From positions 36,469,513 to 36,533,512 of the forward strand of contig NC_053122.1 in assembly GCF_010015445.1 (NCBI RefSeq): DNA of 64,000 nt, in the 5' to 3' direction. The DNA is from Perca fluviatilis. Taxonomy: Eukaryota > Chordata > Actinopteri > Perciformes > Percidae. The notes under the pieces are model-generated. The model was not told the DNA's origin. It made no database searches and saw only the letters and a list, made by a program, of their open reading frames with translations. The translations under genes and the position numbers were made by a program. This document shows, one piece after another, positions 60,219-64,000 of this stretch (position 1 is the stretch's first letter; every line of letters begins with the position of its first letter).

Positions 60219-61740
60219 CTGTGGGCAAAAAGAAAGGAGCAAGTTGTATGATTTCTTTTTTTTTTTTAGATCAGAACAGACAAATACAATTGAACAAGAA
60301 CAAAAACCCTATCCCACTCTCGCGGTCTCAAGGAAAAAAAAGAAAAAAAAAGTCACACCTTGCCTAGTCACCCTCCTCTAATTCTTGTGATGCTGAAGTT
60401 GTATGATTTCTTTGTCTACTTGTGAGTGTGCCGACCCCTCGCTCCACTAGGTATGCCGGTTTTGCTTATTACAGACAATTCCACCCACCAATGCACGCAT
60501 ACATGACTGATTACTGACTTCCACGTTCCACATGTGCTCTACTTTGGTCTCTGCTTTTGCTCTGGTATCTCTGGTATGTTTTTAAGCAGGCTGTTTGGGT
60601 TGCAGTTGAGCTGATTTGTTCTGAGGGATGCCTTTGTGTCGCCGAGCTGTGTTTGCTGTGTTTTCTCTAGCCCACAGTCGAGTTTTCCTGTATACACGGC
60701 TAGGAAACTGCTGCTGTTCTGACCCTGTTAGCCTTAGGAGGGAACATGGCTAGGGCAGTTGTCATAGGGGAACATCCAGGAGTTGGGACAGTGTCATGTC
60801 ACTCTTTGTTCAGTGTCAGTTTTTTTTTTGTCTTTTTGTCACTGTTTTGGTGTTGAGTGGAGGAGGCAAGGAGAGCGTGATTTTCAGTCTCCTGGACCCA
60901 AAGCCTGCTGCTCTGGAACCTGGCATCAGCACATAGCTAGCATATGGTAATGTCCATGAGTTCACCTGGAACTCCCAGACAGCAAGCATGTTTAGTTACA
61001 TCTGTTTGCCTCTGCCGTTGTTTTTTCACATTGAACCGGGCTGCTTAAAGTTAACTTAAAGCTATTGTGCGTAGTTTCTGTCTCCCCCATGATGACTTCA
61101 ATGTAATGACAGCAACACAGTTGTTTCATCCATATAACACAAGCTTTCCCTGATAACGCACCGTTGTATACCTTCAGGGTGCTACTTTTGTCTGTGTGCA
61201 TGGGTAATTCCAGTTCATTCTGCTTTTGGTACTAATTCTGAAAAGGCAAGGCATTTTAAAGATTGTGTTTTCTAGCTGCAGATCACTTGGTTGGACACTG
61301 GCACTTTTTTTTCGACGTTTTTGACGCCTTTTTTTTGCTTTTTCCAACGTTTTAAATTGTTAAATTTTTCTTCTACACATTATTTCTACGTCCCATATTT
61401 TCTGATCTGAAACAAAAATTTAAAATGGGTCAATGTGACCCGAAGTCAACACAAGAGTTAAGAGTATTTTGGGTCAGGAGGGGTAATGCTGGGTACAAAC
61501 TGTACATACAAAAACATCTCACTAATACGGTAAAAGATCTCACTGTACCCAAGTTGCTTTCTGTGGCTTATCCTCCTGCTCTTCCTGTTTCAATAACCCT
61601 CTTAATTTGCTCTGAGGATCAAAAGTTAAAGCTACTTTATTGTCATATACATGTAGTGAGGGAGCAGTGGGGCTCCCGGGGACCAACTCCAGATCTGAGC
61701 CAGTGCCTTGATCAAGGGCACTGACTGGAGAAACTAGTAC
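60219..61740. other. SLC6 intron, no gene
   Basis: Poly-T/A tracts at 60256 and 60333. A stretch at 60460-60530 (gcttattacagacaattcca ... catacatgactgatta) recurs near 63525-63590. A palindromic-type MITE with aatgggtcaatgtgacccg lies near 61424. No exon. Confidence 0.55.
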
Positions 61741-61749
61741 ATGTTTTTT

Positions 61750-61902
61750 TTGCCACCAGAGAACCCAGAGGAAACCCACGCAAACATGGGGAGACCATAC
61801 AAACTCCACACTGAAAAGCCCAGAACGACCTGGATCCTGGATTCGAACCCCAAACCTTGTTTCTGCAAGGCAACAGTGCTAACCACTGGGCCACCATCCT
61901 GC
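61750..61902 (-). mobile_element. tRNA-derived SINE (V-SINE-like)
   Basis: The minus strand has an A box (tggcccagtggttagcact), a B box (ggttcgaatcc) and the conserved body gtctccccatgtttgcgtgg then gtttcctctgggtt. This body is the hallmark of a large vertebrate SINE superfamily. Confidence 0.85.
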
Positions 61903-63696
61903 AAAGGTTGTTGAGGTGAGACTGGGTGACAGGATGGAGTGGAGAGGTTGATAAAGGGAAATTATGTCTTTAAAGAACAAATATTGGCAACATTTTGAAG
62001 TCTATGTTGGCTCGGGTAGTGTTCCTCTGGCCTATAGAGACCACCACTCTAAATTTTTTTTACACATCTGCTCCACTGGGTGTGCCTGTTTTGCTGACTG
62101 CTCTAGGTCTTGCAGGATCTGGCTCCAGGCAGAGGGGCTGTGGCTGAATCTCACTTGAGATACTAGATGCAACATGTCCGTCAAGATTAAGTTACTCACT
62201 TTCTTATTTGTAAAACTGCAACATATTGAACAGTAAATGGTCACAGTAAAAGACAATGGTCGAAACCATTTTTACCTGTGTTGGTAAATTCTTAAAAAAA
62301 ACAATACGTCACTAAAAGACATTGTAACTTGCGTTACAATGCTTATAACAAGTATATATTACCAAAATGTAATTAGTAATGCGTTATATTACTGCGTTAC
62401 TGCAAAAAGGAATAAATTACTGTAATTACGTTAATTTTATAAGGCATTACTCCCAACACTGGTGTGGGGACTGGAGTATGTGGTAGAGCAAGTGAGAAGT
62501 GAGAGAGTGACGGCGATTAGCTTCGGAGCGACTCTAGAGTCCTAGTGAGAGAAACAAGTGTCTCCTCCTGTTCTTTCTGACCACGGTGGGAAATCTGGAG
62601 CAGGAAAAGTTAACCCTCTCCTTGATTTCATGTTGTTTATGGAGAAGGAGAACCAGGAAATGAGTCGGGGGGGATGCAACGCTACCAAGCCACGGCCGAG
62701 CGAGATGCGTTGCCGCTACGTGTACTTACATTTTCCCGGAGGTGCACGTTAGATCCCTGCGCGGGACTGTTTTCTTCATCCCGCTCCCGCTGAATTTCTG
62801 ACCATTACCGCCTGCACCCGCAACGTGTGTGTTACACTCCCACCCGCACCCGCAAAACTCGGAGAATTTATGCCCGCACAATAATACAGATGCATTGATT
62901 TTGTGTCTTCTACCGTCCCGCATGAGAAAACACATAATTTTATAGGCTAATAGGGAGACGATGCAGGTGCTTGCTGCTGTGAGAGAGGGAGAAAGGAGCA
63001 GAGGATGGGGGGGGCAGACGGTGGACGGAGCCTCAGAGCTCCCCCGTCCTGGGAGCCTCAGACACGCTGCTGGTGTCTGCTCATAGATATACAGTATATA
63101 CTCGGTCAGTATATATGTATCTATGGTGTCTGCTGGCGTGGGGAGGGTTCCAGGCTACATCCCGATCCCGCTGTGTTTTTTTTTTAGCCGCCCGCTCCCG
63201 CCCGCAGTAAAGTTTAAACCGCCCACTCCCATGAGATTTGCGTTTGGTCCCGCGGGACCCGGCGGGACCCAATCCTAACGTCAGGCTACGGTGTAGGGTC
63301 CGGCGTAGGTCTGTGTCTCCGCTTACCACAGCGTAGATTTTACGCAGAGGCATAAATCACGCTTCAGACATGAGGAAGGGAAGCAAGTGAAGGAAACAGG
63401 GATGTAATTTCAAGGAAATGAGAGCCACATCTGGACTAACGTGGTGTGGTTAGAAAACGAAAGCTCACCACATTTCCACAGTGCTCTCCCCTTCCACATT
63501 GGAGATGTCTTTTTTTGTCTTGCTTATTACAGACATTTCCACACAGCAATACACACATACATGACTGATTGCTGACTCCCACATTTTTTCTGGTTTCTGT
63601 AAATAAATGTTTATTTTACGCCTAAACCTCATCCCTTTCTACCAACTCTGTTGCAGCCTATGAGCTGGATTGTGGCACTTGGTGCAACAATCTTAC
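61903..63696. other. SLC6 intron with degraded DNA-transposon repeats
   Basis: Contains a hAT-like repeat at about 62290-62465 (gtaatgcgttatattactgc, ending actcccaacactgg). A GC-rich repeat lies at about 62745-63285, full of cccgc/gcccgcacc words and ending cgggacccaatcctaacgtc. No exon. Confidence 0.55.
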
Positions 63697-63809
63697 ATGC
63701 GTGTCGACAGTCAGCAGAATGAGCATCAGGAAGAAGCAGACAGTCCAGAACTGTGGAAAAGGCATCAGAGCTGTTGCCTGAGGGTAAGCAATGAAGGCCA
63801 AACCTGGAC
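63697..63809 (-). CDS. SLC6 transporter exon, EL4/TM8, complete copy
   Basis: A 113-bp exon between AG (63810-63811) and GT (63695-63696, gtaaga). It reads [18 protein letters not shown], then [18 protein letters not shown]. The usual end of TM8 is LGLDSQ or LGIDSQ; here it is LTVDTH. The aspartate of the Na2 site is kept and the following serine is a threonine. Its first 55 bases equal bases 1-55 of the window. Confidence 0.96.
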
Positions 63810-63900
63810 CTGTGTATTGGAAATTAACATGGAGAGAGTCAATACTGATACATACAGTATATTTTTTTTTTCAAAGACTTGCTTTTTTAAAGAGTTATAC

Positions 63901-64000
63901 CTGACTCAGCCACAGTGTCAACACTAACACCTTGTTTCTGAGCCATGAATCCAAGTACAGAGAAGACGACAAATCCAGCAACAAAACTGGTCCCACTGTT
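63901..64000 (-). CDS. SLC6 transporter exon, TM7, second copy (cut by window edge)
   Basis: Identical to bases 147-246: the donor GT lies at 63899-63900 and the coding part from [10 protein letters not shown] to VAES is present. The exon start falls outside the window. Confidence 0.95.

Overview
The window is vertebrate nuclear DNA, most likely from a ray-finned (percomorph-type) fish. It has spliced exons with GT/AG borders, teleost tRNA-derived SINEs, L1-type and other LINE fragments, Tc1, hAT and Harbinger DNA transposons, TTAA-flanked elements and long dinucleotide repeats. Nothing bacterial is present. Most of the length is transposon-derived.

The only recognisable host gene is a minus-strand SLC6-family sodium/chloride-coupled transporter, closest in wording to the GABA/taurine/betaine branch. 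Its exons sit at both ends of the window. On the left are exons for TM1 (12.4 kb), TM4 (10.1 kb), TM5 (4.1-5.9 kb), TM6 (1.5 kb), TM7 (0.2 kb) and part of TM8 (1-55). On the right are exons for TM7 (part), TM8, TM9, TM10, TM11 and TM12 (64.0 down to 58.5 kb). Bases 1-246 and 63755-64000 match at 245 of 246 positions. The sequence therefore repeats with a period of 63,754 bp: a very recent tandem duplication, a circular or wrapped contig, or an assembly duplication. The left set is damaged. A Tc1 element sits inside the TM5 exon, both start codons of the TM1 exon are out of frame, and the exons for TM2 and TM3 are absent.

From 12 to 29 kb lie a 3.5 kb insertion whose empty site survives in a nearby paralogous segment, a direct duplication carrying a second broken TM1 exon, a pair of inverted Harbinger-like elements, and a 3.9 kb palindrome whose arms are 38-bp minisatellites.

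From 32.7 to 57.7 kb is a nest of elements. A 1.5 kb TTAA-flanked element was split by a 2.1 kb TTAA-flanked element and by a 21.4 kb element (36095-57453). The large element has matching ends and a 7-8 bp target duplication. It holds three copies of a 6-7 kb unit, one forward and two reversed. Each unit carries two genes. Gene A encodes a CARD followed by two more death-fold domains (DED-like, then pyrin-like). Gene B is unrecognised. This is the most unusual content of the window. The right-hand copy reads cleanly. The other two carry dense small indels and look like poorly corrected sequence, so their frameshifts should not be taken as biology without read data.

The stretch from 57.7 to 64 kb holds the 3' half of the SLC6 gene, with SINE, LINE and hAT remnants in its introns.
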